29,444 bases of DNA from positions 1-29,444 of IMG/VR virus record IMGVR_UViG_3300044675_000310; one strand, written 5' to 3'. Positions 14,854 through 20,089 of this stretch are shown here, piece after piece; within the stretch, counting starts at the first letter, position 1, and each line of letters opens with the position of its first letter. A program made the translations under genes and the position numbers. The notes under the pieces were generated by a model. That model saw only the letters and a program-made list of their open reading frames with translations. It ran no database searches and was not told the DNA's origin. Origin of the DNA: a virus.

Positions 14854-15062
14854 GTTATCCTCTTTGGGTTAAGTTGTTTGAGATGATTGGGGTCAGTGAT
14901 AAGCTCATACCCCTGTTTGTTGTTGCAAGCTACTGTAAACTTACGTTGCTTTGCTACTATTTCCCCACAGCGTAAGCATGTAGGTCGTGTCATGTTACGG
15001 CGTTGGGGTTCAACCCTCACGGCATAGCAGTTGGTACAGATGGGTAAGTGGTAGTCCTCCAT
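14850..15062 (-). CDS. Small zinc-ribbon protein
   Basis: 70 aa with two CxxC knuckles (ICTNC, C9/C12, and TCLRC, C29/C32) spaced 16 residues apart, the pattern of a four-cysteine zinc ribbon. A basic patch lies between and after them (VEPQRRNMTRP; AKQRKF). Such miniature ribbons often bind nucleic acid or RNA polymerase, but the partner here is unknown. It starts on the stop of the 48-aa gene (TGATG) and ends in ATGA with the 23-aa gene. Confidence 0.75.
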   Translation of the reverse strand: MEDYHLPICTNCYAVRVEPQRRNMTRPTCLRCGEIVAKQRKFTVACNNKQGYELITDPNHLKQLNPKRIT

Positions 15063-15208
15063 CAGTAAAGTCTCCTTGGTTTACGCCAGTTGATACGGCG
15101 ATAGCTGGTGTAGTCATCCCCTACCCTGCAATACTCAACATCGTAGGGTAGGAATACTGGCAGGTTGAAGATAAGACGATATAGCCATGAGTTTACTTTG
15201 ACAATCAT
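15062..15208 (-). CDS. 48-aa basic hypothetical protein
   Basis: ATG 15208 to TGA 15062, 48 aa. The first half is hydrophobic (SWLYRLIFNLPVFLPYDVEY), the second basic and aromatic (DDYTSYRRINWRKPRRLY). The ATG overlaps the 121-aa gene stop (ATGA), and its stop shares a base with the zinc-ribbon ATG, just behind AAGGAGAC, which serves as that gene's ribosome site. Short, but bracketed at both ends by coupled junctions. No family recognised. Confidence 0.6.
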   Translation of the reverse strand: MIVKVNSWLYRLIFNLPVFLPYDVEYCRVGDDYTSYRRINWRKPRRLY

Positions 15209-15570
15209 GTTGATACCTCCTCGTTAAAGATACGTTCTTTGGCTATGGACTGATAGCCGTTGTTAGCAAGACGTTGCATCCATCTTGTCGATAGCAGGAT
15301 AGTGTTAGCACCCATTGGTCTAGCTTGTGACTTCTGCTTAGACGTTGAAGGGCTATAGCTATCCTCGTTCTCAAACCATAACCCCTCGGTGTATATGAAC
15401 ATAGGGTAGTGGTCACCATAGGAAAACACTGTGTAAACTTCGTGGTCTGCATCCATCAGGGAATAGATGCCGTAGAGGTTGCTACCCTTGAAGGGGTCAC
15501 GCTCTGTAACGTAAGGTCTGCACTTGGCATTGGCTACACGAGGTAGCCCATCTAGTTGTGGGCTACTCAT
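15205..15570 (-). CDS. Uncharacterised phage protein (YTVFSYGDHYPMFIY motif)
   Basis: 121 aa. A central beta-rich segment, FKGSNLYGIYSLMDADHEVY then TVFSYGDHYPMFIYTEG, is followed by WFENEDSYSPSTSKQKSQAR and a helical C-terminus. The FKGSN...YxVFSYGxHxPMxxY pattern looks like a family of small phage proteins I have seen without known function. The ATG is 1 nt after the stop of the preceding gene. The ribosome site is weak, so translation is probably by re-initiation. Ends in ATGA overlap with the 48-aa gene. Confidence 0.75.
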   Translation of the reverse strand: MSSPQLDGLPRVANAKCRPYVTERDPFKGSNLYGIYSLMDADHEVYTVFSYGDHYPMFIYTEGLWFENEDSYSPSTSKQKSQARPMGANTILLSTRWMQRLANNGYQSIAKERIFNEEVST

Positions 15571-15571
15571 G

Positions 15572-15745
15572 CTACATCACCCCAAAGGCTGACTCATCAC
15601 CATCGTAGAACCACTCGGTATACGAGTAGATGCTACCCTCAGCACTGAGGTACTGCCCATGTACTGGCTCATCGGAGGTGTCCTCCTCCAACTCAGCATC
15701 GTAAAGCGATAGAAAGCGTGTGGTTTGTGTCATGTCTACTCTCAT
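15572..15745 (-). CDS. 57-aa acidic hypothetical protein
   Basis: 57 aa from ATG 15745. I chose it over an ATG seven codons upstream because AGGAG lies inside that longer frame, 8 nt before this ATG. Acidic, Tyr/Ser-rich (LYDAELEEDTSDEP; IYSYTEWFYDGDESAFGV). No recognised family. First gene of the small-gene chain: just upstream is the terminator of the paralog gene, so this chain either has its own promoter in about 15745-15775 or depends on read-through. I could not see a convincing promoter there. Confidence 0.6.
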   Translation of the reverse strand: MRVDMTQTTRFLSLYDAELEEDTSDEPVHGQYLSAEGSIYSYTEWFYDGDESAFGVM

Positions 15746-15774
15746 CGAGTTATCTCCTATAAACATGTTGATAG

Positions 15775-15799
15775 AAAAGGCAGAGGGGTTACCTCTGCC
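15775..15799 (-). terminator. Rho-independent terminator after the 86-aa gene
   Basis: On the minus strand GGCAGAGG pairs with CCTCTGCC (8 bp, 5-nt loop) and is followed by TTTT. It lies 6 nt beyond the 86-aa gene stop. The short T-run suggests partial read-through into the small-gene chain. Confidence 0.7.
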
Positions 15800-15805
15800 G
15801 TGGGT

Positions 15806-16066
15806 TTAGAACAACTTCTGCTTTGGTGCACCAGTTGCAGTACCTTCCTGCAATACTTCCATACCTTCCAATGTTTCACACTTGATGTAAAGTGCACCTC
15901 CTGCTTGTGGTGGTGCTACTACCTTGAAGGTGTTGTTCTTTACACTACCACTGACACTGTGTATCTCAAAGGCAGAGAACGTGCCGTTCTCATTGACCTT
16001 CTTAGCAGTCACCTTGATGGTGAATGTTACTGGCTTGATGGACTTCTTCAATGTTGCTGTCTGCAT
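15806..16066 (-). CDS. Small beta-rich protein, paralog A
   Basis: 86 aa, SD AGGAG before ATG 16066. Related over its whole length to the protein at 17102-17368: both have (K/R)(K/R)SI(K/A)PVT near the start, INENGT or VNENGT, a PP-x-AGGA(L/I)Y(I/L)K motif, (E/S)LEG(M/L)(E/Q)VL and end in K-x-KLF. Strand-like segments dominate (FTIKVTAKKV, TFKVVAPP). The short K-x-K-L-F tail could be a partner- or clamp-binding tag. Function unknown. Because the two copies flank the candidate origin, a DNA-binding or early-regulator role is possible. It is followed by its own terminator. Confidence 0.8.
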   Translation of the reverse strand: MQTATLKKSIKPVTFTIKVTAKKVNENGTFSAFEIHSVSGSVKNNTFKVVAPPQAGGALYIKCETLEGMEVLQEGTATGAPKQKLF

Positions 16067-16256
16067 AGCTAACTCCTAAAGTTGATTGTTTACATTACAT
16101 TTAAGACACCACAGCGTTGTTGCTGGGGTCAGGACTAGATTGCCTGAACCTCGGAAAAACGCAAACACAGGCTGGGCGTGGCTTGGCGGGTGAGTGACCG
16201 CTCACTTCGAGGGGTCGGCTTAGTAAAGTAATTTTACAAGGTCAGCCAGTAATCCA

Positions 16257-16400
16257 TCACCGCGAATACCATATCCAAAGAAACCAGTCAAATACAAAAC
16301 TTAGATTGTTAGGAATACATAGAAGAATCAAGGACTTACGAGCGAATAATCTAGATAAGGCAAATAATCTAGTAAGGTTTGGGTCTAGAAATGTGTGCAT
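16257..16400 (-). CDS. Weak candidate 47-aa ORF in the intergenic region
   Basis: ATG 16400 to TGA 16257 gives a hydrophobic, aromatic 47-mer (LILLCIPNNLSFVFDWFLWI). AAGGAGG, the strongest ribosome-site match in the area, lies 10 nt upstream. Against it, the first half is simply the two AATAATCTAG direct repeats read as codons (RLFALSRLFA), and the spacing is long. Listed because of the ribosome site only. Confidence 0.25.
   Translation of the reverse strand: MHTFLDPNLTRLFALSRLFARKSLILLCIPNNLSFVFDWFLWIWYSR
16345..16372. repeat. Two direct repeats of AATAATCTAG
   Basis: Perfect 10-bp copies at 16345-16354 and 16363-16372, 18 bp apart start to start. Their core TAATCTA is the reverse complement of the TAGATTA core of the tandem nonamers downstream, so the region has the same motif in both orientations. 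Confidence 0.75.
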
Positions 16401-16463
16401 ATGGACGCCGCCTCCTTAACTTTACAGTCTGACCCCTAGATGAAAGGGTATATGGGTAAATTG

Positions 16464-16490
16464 TTTAGATTATTTAGATTATTTAGATTA
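16464..16490. repeat. Three tandem TTTAGATTA iterons
   Basis: Three perfect, adjacent 9-bp copies at 16464-16472, 16473-16481 and 16482-16490. Iteron-like, in the longest gene-free stretch of the leftward arm. Confidence 0.85.
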
Positions 16491-16696
16491 ACTCTACTAC
16501 AAGATGGCTAAACACCAATGAAATCAACCACTTACTGGTGTCAAGTTATACCTTACAACAATCTAAACATGCCATATGGGTTAGATTGTCCATAGATTAT
16601 CCCCATTACTTTACATCTTATAGCGCAAATGTGCCGTGCCTGCACCCCCCGACGTATGGTTTATATATAATACACAAAGAAAAAGAAAAGAAAGAC

Positions 16697-16723
16697 GTAA
16701 AAAAACCCGCCTTTCGACGGGTT
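16697..16723 (-). terminator. Rho-independent terminator with GAAA tetraloop
   Basis: On the minus strand AACCCGTC pairs with GGCGGGTT (8 bp, one G-T) around loop GAAA, followed by a run of seven T. It starts 7 nt after the 31-aa gene stop. It is a strong stop for leftward transcription before the iteron region. Confidence 0.85.
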
Positions 16724-16729
16724 GGGTGG

Positions 16730-16825
16730 TTAGAACAGAGCCATTGCCAGCCACAACAGCACGTAAAGTACTGGTGCAATGATGATAGCCGCTACTTCGG
16801 GGTGGTTTTCGCAGAACTTTTCCAT
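16730..16825 (-). CDS. 31-aa membrane micropeptide
   Basis: ATG 16825 with AGGAG 6 nt upstream to TAA 16730. A polar start (MEKFCENHPE) is followed by one hydrophobic helix (VAAIIIAPVLYVLLWLAMAL) to the end. A good ribosome site and a strong terminator right after the stop frame it as a real small gene. Function unknown; micropeptides of this size in phages can act on the host membrane. Confidence 0.65.
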   Translation of the reverse strand: MEKFCENHPEVAAIIIAPVLYVLLWLAMALF

Positions 16826-16851
16826 TTAAATCTCCTGTAAGGTTAGGGGAG

Positions 16852-16867
16852 GGAGCCTTTCGGCTCC
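16852..16867 (-). other. Intergenic GGAGCC hairpin with GAAA loop
   Basis: On the minus strand GGAGCC-GAAA-GGCTCC makes a perfect 6-bp stem with a stable GNRA loop between the 54-aa and 31-aa genes. No T-run follows, so mRNA processing or stabilisation is likelier than termination. Confidence 0.5.
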
Positions 16868-16878
16868 GCTCCTTTGGT

Positions 16879-17043
16879 TTACTTCATCGTTATCCGTATA
16901 TCCTGCATCGGGATTCCGTCGTCTATCAACTCTTGCTGGAACTGACATGCCTGTTTGTCACGTTTGAACCAGCGGAAGTAGATAGAATCGTTTTCTAGCC
17001 ACTTGACACAGAACCGATACGGTTCTTCTTTACGTACCTTCAT
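16879..17043 (-). CDS. 54-aa basic hypothetical protein
   Basis: ATG 17043 preceded by GAGGAG to TAA 16879. 54 aa with many aromatic and basic residues (EEPYRFCVKWLENDSIYFRW, then FKRDKQACQFQQELIDDGIP) and an amphipathic end (MQDIRITMK). The compact alternation of strand and helix suggests a folded minidomain. No family recognised. A terminator before and a hairpin after it mark it as its own small unit. Confidence 0.7.
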   Translation of the reverse strand: MKVRKEEPYRFCVKWLENDSIYFRWFKRDKQACQFQQELIDDGIPMQDIRITMK

Positions 17044-17065
17044 TGGATTTCTCCTCATGGTTTAT

Positions 17066-17094
17066 AAAAAACCCGACTGCTGTCACCAGTCGGG
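17066..17094 (-). terminator. Rho-independent terminator after paralog B gene
   Basis: On the minus strand CCCGACTG pairs with CAGTCGGG (8 perfect bp, 7-nt loop) and is followed by TTTTTT. It lies 7 nt past the stop of the 88-aa gene. Confidence 0.85.
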
Positions 17095-17101
17095 GGGTTC
17101 G

Positions 17102-17368
17102 TTAGAACAACTTACGCTTTACTGCTACCTTCGGCTCGTCGCCTGTCAGGACTTGTAATCCTTCGAGACTCTCCGCTTTCAGGTAGATTGCTCCGCCTGC
17201 CATTGGGGGTACTGAGGTTTTAAACTCGTTACCCTTGACTGGTTGCTTCACAACCTTTGCCGTAATTCCCGAGAGCGTGCCGTTCTCGTTGATACGGGTG
17301 GCTGTGATTTCTACCGTCACAGTTACGGGGGCAATCGACCGCTTAACGGTCGGAGTGCGTTCACTCAT
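17102..17368 (-). CDS. Small beta-rich protein, paralog B
   Basis: 88 aa from ATG 17368, chosen because AGGAGA lies 6 nt upstream; the frame stays open 23 codons further without another site. Same family as the protein at 15806-16066: shared [28 protein letters not shown] versus [19 protein letters not shown] versus TLEGMEVL, and K-x-KLF end. First gene of the leftward arm, so probably expressed very early, and insulated by a strong terminator. No known family recognised. It could be a transcription regulator, an ssDNA-binding protein or a host-takeover factor. Confidence 0.8.
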   Translation of the reverse strand: MSERTPTVKRSIAPVTVTVEITATRINENGTLSGITAKVVKQPVKGNEFKTSVPPMAGGAIYLKAESLEGLQVLTGDEPKVAVKRKLF

Positions 17369-17489
17369 GGTATTTCTCCTATCAAGTTTAAAGAACATCA
17401 GGCTTTCACCTGAATCGACTGCATCTGCAACCGACAAATCCAGATTGCCTTAACTTTACAATAATGTCAAATACGCCTGATTTCGGGGC

Positions 17490-17535
17490 TTGGGCGCGGT
17501 GCTTTTTATTTTTGTTTTTTGGGCGCGGTGCTTTT
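17490..17535. repeat. 17-bp direct repeat TTGGGCGCGGTGCTTTT x2
   Basis: Perfect copies at 17490-17506 and 17519-17535, separated by a T-rich spacer. G/C-rich core plus T-run, in the non-coding DNA just upstream of terS. It could be a packaging (pac/cos) recognition site or regulator site; inference only. Confidence 0.8.
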
Positions 17536-17548
17536 CGCTTTGGCTCAT

Positions 17549-17585
17549 GGGGGGGTACATGGATTGCGTTTTTCTTGGCCCCCCC
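17549..17585. other. G7/C7 inverted repeat
   Basis: Seven G (17549-17555) and seven C (17579-17585) separated by 23 nt that include a T-run. It could form a hairpin or, as a G-run, act as a replication or transcription pause. It lies beside the 17-bp repeats. Confidence 0.6.
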
Positions 17586-17660
17586 TGTATATAGTAAACC
17601 TCTTAAACTAAGACCCAAAAAAAGGAACGTGTAAAGTTAGCTTAATTTTTCCGCTATCTA

Positions 17661-17690
17661 TTGACACAGCAGTAAGACACCGTGTTATAT
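17661..17690 (+). promoter_or_regulatory. Sigma70-like promoter for terS-terL
   Basis: -35 TTGACA (17661-17666), perfect consensus; 18-nt spacer; -10 TTATAT (17685-17690). The expected transcription start falls at about 17696-17698, on the terS ATG. Confidence 0.7.
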
Positions 17691-17697
17691 TCGCAGC

Positions 17698-18177
17698 ATG
17701 GATACCCTACCACTACACCACACTAAGTGGTCAGATAGGCTGGCGTTCGACATTGCTCTCACACTAGAGGGCAGCGGCGAAACCTTGCAAGAGGTAATGA
17801 CTCGCCACAAGATAGCCGCATCTGACATCATTTCCTTCAACGCCGACAAGGTGTTCTTGAAGAAGGTCGAACACTATCGAGGAGAAATCCAAGAAAAAGG
17901 TTTGACGTTCAAACTCAAGGCGCGTGCACAGGCGGAAGAACTCCTAACAACGTCTTGGATGTTGATACACGACCCTGCCGTATCCCCCGCAGTCAAGGCC
18001 GACCTGATTAAATCCACTGTGAAGTGGGGTGGGTTAGAGCCAAAAGTTGAAACGGGTAACGAAGGCGGTACGGGCGGAGTACGTATCACCATCAACCTCG
18101 GCAACACACCACAAGATGCTCGGACAATAGAAGCAGATACCACTGAGGTGACCGATGTCGATGCCCTTGAGTCTTGA
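17698..18177 (+). CDS. terS: Terminase small subunit
   Basis: 159 aa. The N-terminal part has a helix-turn-helix-like region (LQEVMTRHKIAASDIISFNA), a central helix rich in Lys/Arg/Gln (FKLKARAQAEELLTTSWMLI) and a C-terminal tail (GGVRITINLG then acidic). Position directly before TerL and the size fit the DNA-recognition subunit that nominates packaging sites. The central segment resembles the oligomerisation helix of small terminases. No Shine-Dalgarno precedes ATG 17698 and the predicted transcript starts there, so translation may be leaderless. The call rests on context and helix pattern, not on a diagnostic motif. Confidence 0.75.
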   Translation: MDTLPLHHTKWSDRLAFDIALTLEGSGETLQEVMTRHKIAASDIISFNADKVFLKKVEHYRGEIQEKGLTFKLKARAQAEELLTTSWMLIHDPAVSPAVKADLIKSTVKWGGLEPKVETGNEGGTGGVRITINLGNTPQDARTIEADTTEVTDVDALES

Positions 18178-18358
18178 AAACCTATTCGACTCAACCTACG
18201 AGGGGATGCGAGCCGCAAGGTTCAAGTCCGCCAGCGAAGCACACAACATGGAGACCAACCTGAAATGGTTGAATCTCTCCTTCAAGACTAAGATAGTCAA
18301 ACACAAACGCCGAGGCAATGAGTTCATTGTCTTGCTGGTGGAGGCACACAATGCTTGA
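18155..18358 (+). CDS. Small hypothetical protein between terS and terL
   Basis: 67 aa, basic, with a helical start (SLENLFDSTYEGMRAARFKS) and a strand-like end (KRRGNEFIVLLVEAHN). It overlaps terS by 23 nt (GAGGTG before the ATG) and overlaps the terL start by 8 nt. A second in-frame ATG lies two codons on. No family recognised; the tight coupling suggests a packaging accessory. Confidence 0.65.
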   Translation: MSMPLSLENLFDSTYEGMRAARFKSASEAHNMETNLKWLNLSFKTKIVKHKRRGNEFIVLLVEAHNA

Positions 18359-19736
18359 TATTAACTATACACCTCCGCCAACTGGCAAGAAGTTCATGGA
18401 CTCGGACAAGAAGATGCGTGTCCTGATTGGGCCTGTCGGTTCGGGTAAGTCCGTGACTTGCTCGTTTGAAGTAGTCCGCAGGGCTAGTATGCAAGAACCC
18501 AATGCCCAAGGAATACGCAAAACACGGGCGGCTATTGTGCGTGAAACTGCACGGCAGCTACAAGATACGACCATTAAGACCTTCTTGGATTGGTTTCCAC
18601 CGGGGGTTTGCGGGCAATACATGCGTACGACCAAGACTTACTTCTTTAAAGTAGGGGATGTCGAGTGCGAGATTATGTTCCGGGCACTGGACGATGCGGA
18701 TGACGTAGCCAACTTGAACTCCTTGGAGCTATCCTTCGCATGGTTTAACGAGTGCCGAGACATCCACCCCGACATTGTGGATGCGATGTCCAAGCGTATT
18801 GGGCGTTTTCCGTCGGCTAAAGACGGTGGCCCATCGTGGCATGGGATGTGGGGCGACACCAACCCACCGACTATGGATACGTGGTGGTACTACCAGATGG
18901 AGGGGCTTGACCCCAAGGATGGGGTGTCAGCCAACAACAACGGATGGGATGTGTTCAAACAGCCCTCCGGTCGCAGTCCTTATGCAGAAAACATCGAGAA
19001 TCTACCCGATGGCTACTACGATACCCAAGGTCGCTCAGAAGAATACATCCGTGTCTACATCGACGGGGACTACGGTCTGTCGTCTGCTGGTATGCCCGTC
19101 TACAAATACTTCAGACCGGACTACCACATGGCAAAGGAGAAACTCCGGTTCATCCACAACGGTGTGCGCCCTGTTGTCATCGGGATGGACTTGGGACTTA
19201 CCCCCGCCGCAGTCATCGGACAGCAAGACCCAAGAGGTCGGGCGTTGATACTTGGCGAGGCTGTATCGTTTGACATGGGTATCCAGCGATTTGTGCGTAC
19301 AGTATTGAAGCCACTTATATATGAGCGGTTCGGTGGTGCACCTATCATTGTGGTGACTGACCCAGCAGGCGTGCAGCGGGCGCAGACCGACGAGCGCAGT
19401 GCGGTGGACATCATCAAGGCTGAGGGACTTAAAGTATTCCCAGCCAAAACCAACAACGTCAGTTCCCGGATTAACGCAGTCGATGAGTATCTGATGCGTC
19501 AAGTTGACGGAGACCCAGCGTTCTTACTTGACCCCGGGTGCACACAGCTTAAAGCCGCCATGATGGGTGGGTATAGGTTTAAACCCAAAGGCGACGGGGA
19601 TATTGACAAGAACAAGCACTCCCACGTAGCCGAAGCCTTACAGTACCTGATGCTACATATCGCCAGCGTAGGGGAGGGTAGCTATACCCCCCAACGTCGG
19701 GACATTCGCCCTGTTGCATCCGCAGGTTGGACTTGA
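18351..19736 (+). CDS. terL: Terminase large subunit (ATPase-nuclease)
   Basis: 461 aa from ATG 18351, chosen because GGAGG lies 7 nt upstream; an ATG at 18318 has no good site. ATPase domain: Walker A GPVGSGKS (27-34), a Q/R-type region VRETARQLQD, Walker B ELSFAWFNE with catalytic E134. Nuclease domain (RNase H-like): VVIGMDLGLTP (D280), IIVVTDPAG (D337), and KHSHVAEALQYL (E428) as the third acidic site. It translocates DNA into the procapsid and cuts it. The glutamate at the third site where many families use Asp is a small variation. A strong terminator follows 41 nt after the stop. Confidence 0.95.
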   Translation: MLDINYTPPPTGKKFMDSDKKMRVLIGPVGSGKSVTCSFEVVRRASMQEPNAQGIRKTRAAIVRETARQLQDTTIKTFLDWFPPGVCGQYMRTTKTYFFKVGDVECEIMFRALDDADDVANLNSLELSFAWFNECRDIHPDIVDAMSKRIGRFPSAKDGGPSWHGMWGDTNPPTMDTWWYYQMEGLDPKDGVSANNNGWDVFKQPSGRSPYAENIENLPDGYYDTQGRSEEYIRVYIDGDYGLSSAGMPVYKYFRPDYHMAKEKLRFIHNGVRPVVIGMDLGLTPAAVIGQQDPRGRALILGEAVSFDMGIQRFVRTVLKPLIYERFGGAPIIVVTDPAGVQRAQTDERSAVDIIKAEGLKVFPAKTNNVSSRINAVDEYLMRQVDGDPAFLLDPGCTQLKAAMMGGYRFKPKGDGDIDKNKHSHVAEALQYLMLHIASVGEGSYTPQRRDIRPVASAGWT

Positions 19737-19777
19737 TATAATGAGTTTGGTTTCTCCTTCACGCAGTTGTCACCTTT

Positions 19778-19810
19778 ATCCCCGGGGGTTCACGTCCTCG
19801 GGGATTTTTT
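19778..19810 (+). terminator. Rho-independent terminator after terL
   Basis: ATCCCCGGGGG pairs with TCCTCGGGGAT (11 bp with two G-T) around TTCACG, followed by TTTTTT. It separates the packaging genes from the structural operon. Confidence 0.9.
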
Positions 19811-19814
19811 ATAC

Positions 19815-19844
19815 TTGCACTTTATTTTTGAGTGTGTGTATACT
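19815..19844 (+). promoter_or_regulatory. Sigma70-like promoter of the structural operon
   Basis: -35 TTGCAC (19815-19820), 18-nt spacer, -10 TATACT (19839-19844), directly after the terL terminator and about 50 bp before the next ATG. The terminator-promoter pair lets capsid genes be driven independently of terminase. Confidence 0.6.
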
Positions 19845-19897
19845 TCTTGTCATGCACAACCTACAATATGTGGTAAGGTGTGAACTAGGAGACTTCA

Positions 19898-20086
19898 ATG
19901 GCAAAAGTTAAAGTTACCAAGACGTCGCAAATTTTCTCGGACAACGAGAAGATGGACAACAGTGGTCTTGCTGGAAAGCCGAGACCAATGGGGGTATACG
20001 AGTACACACCACCACCAATGGATATTGATGACATCATGGAAGTGCGAGAGTACAAGACCAGTAAGCGCCCTGATACGGATGATTAA
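19898..20086 (+). CDS. Small hypothetical protein before portal
   Basis: 62 aa, SD AGGAG 6 nt upstream. Lys-rich start (MAKVKVTKTSQIF), Pro-rich middle (GKPRPMGVYEYTPPPMDIDD), charged end. Probably disordered. First gene of the structural operon, 3 nt before the portal ATG, which has no ribosome site of its own. One job of this gene may therefore be to deliver ribosomes to the portal. Confidence 0.7.
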   Translation: MAKVKVTKTSQIFSDNEKMDNSGLAGKPRPMGVYEYTPPPMDIDDIMEVREYKTSKRPDTDD

Positions 20087-20089
20087 AAC

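Larger units (their letters stand above)
16067..16729. other. AT-rich non-coding region, candidate replication origin
   Basis: 663 bp with no convincing gene (one weak ORF is listed separately). It contains three tandem TTTAGATTA nonamers (16464-16490), two AATAATCTAG direct repeats (16345-16372), and scattered single TAGATTG/AATCTAA elements near 16300, 16560 and 16583. It also has a small palindrome AGTGACCGCTCACT (about 16192-16205) and a copy of CCTTAACTTTACA (16414-16426). Iterated short AT-rich motifs in a long gap of an otherwise gap-free phage genome, next to early genes, are typical of iteron-type origins or regulator arrays. The function is inference. Confidence 0.5.
17369..17697. 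promoter_or_regulatory. Divergent strand-switch region between leftward and rightward arms
   Basis: 329 bp, no supported gene. It contains the rightward sigma70-like promoter (separate entry), a minus-strand TTGACA (17465-17470) with only a poor -10 partner, two TAACTTTACA elements in opposite orientation (17451-17460 plus, about 17631-17640 minus), a 17-bp direct repeat pair and a G7/C7 inverted repeat. All leftward genes must be served from here or from the small gaps further left. Confidence 0.6.

Noticed and set aside
17458-17500. Minus-strand TTGACA at 17465-17470 as a promoter for the leftward arm
   Set aside because: The hexamer is perfect, but no acceptable -10 box lies 16-18 nt downstream (best is CAATCT). 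It was kept only as a note in the strand-switch entry.
17406-17618. 70-aa minus-strand frame in the strand-switch region
   Set aside because: Lys/Pro-rich translation of the 17-bp repeats and G-run, no ribosome site. Better explained as non-coding signal DNA.
18775-19502. Several long alternate frames inside terL (157 aa plus, 155 aa minus, 109 aa plus)
   Set aside because: They lie within a motif-complete terL and have no ribosome sites or domain sense.
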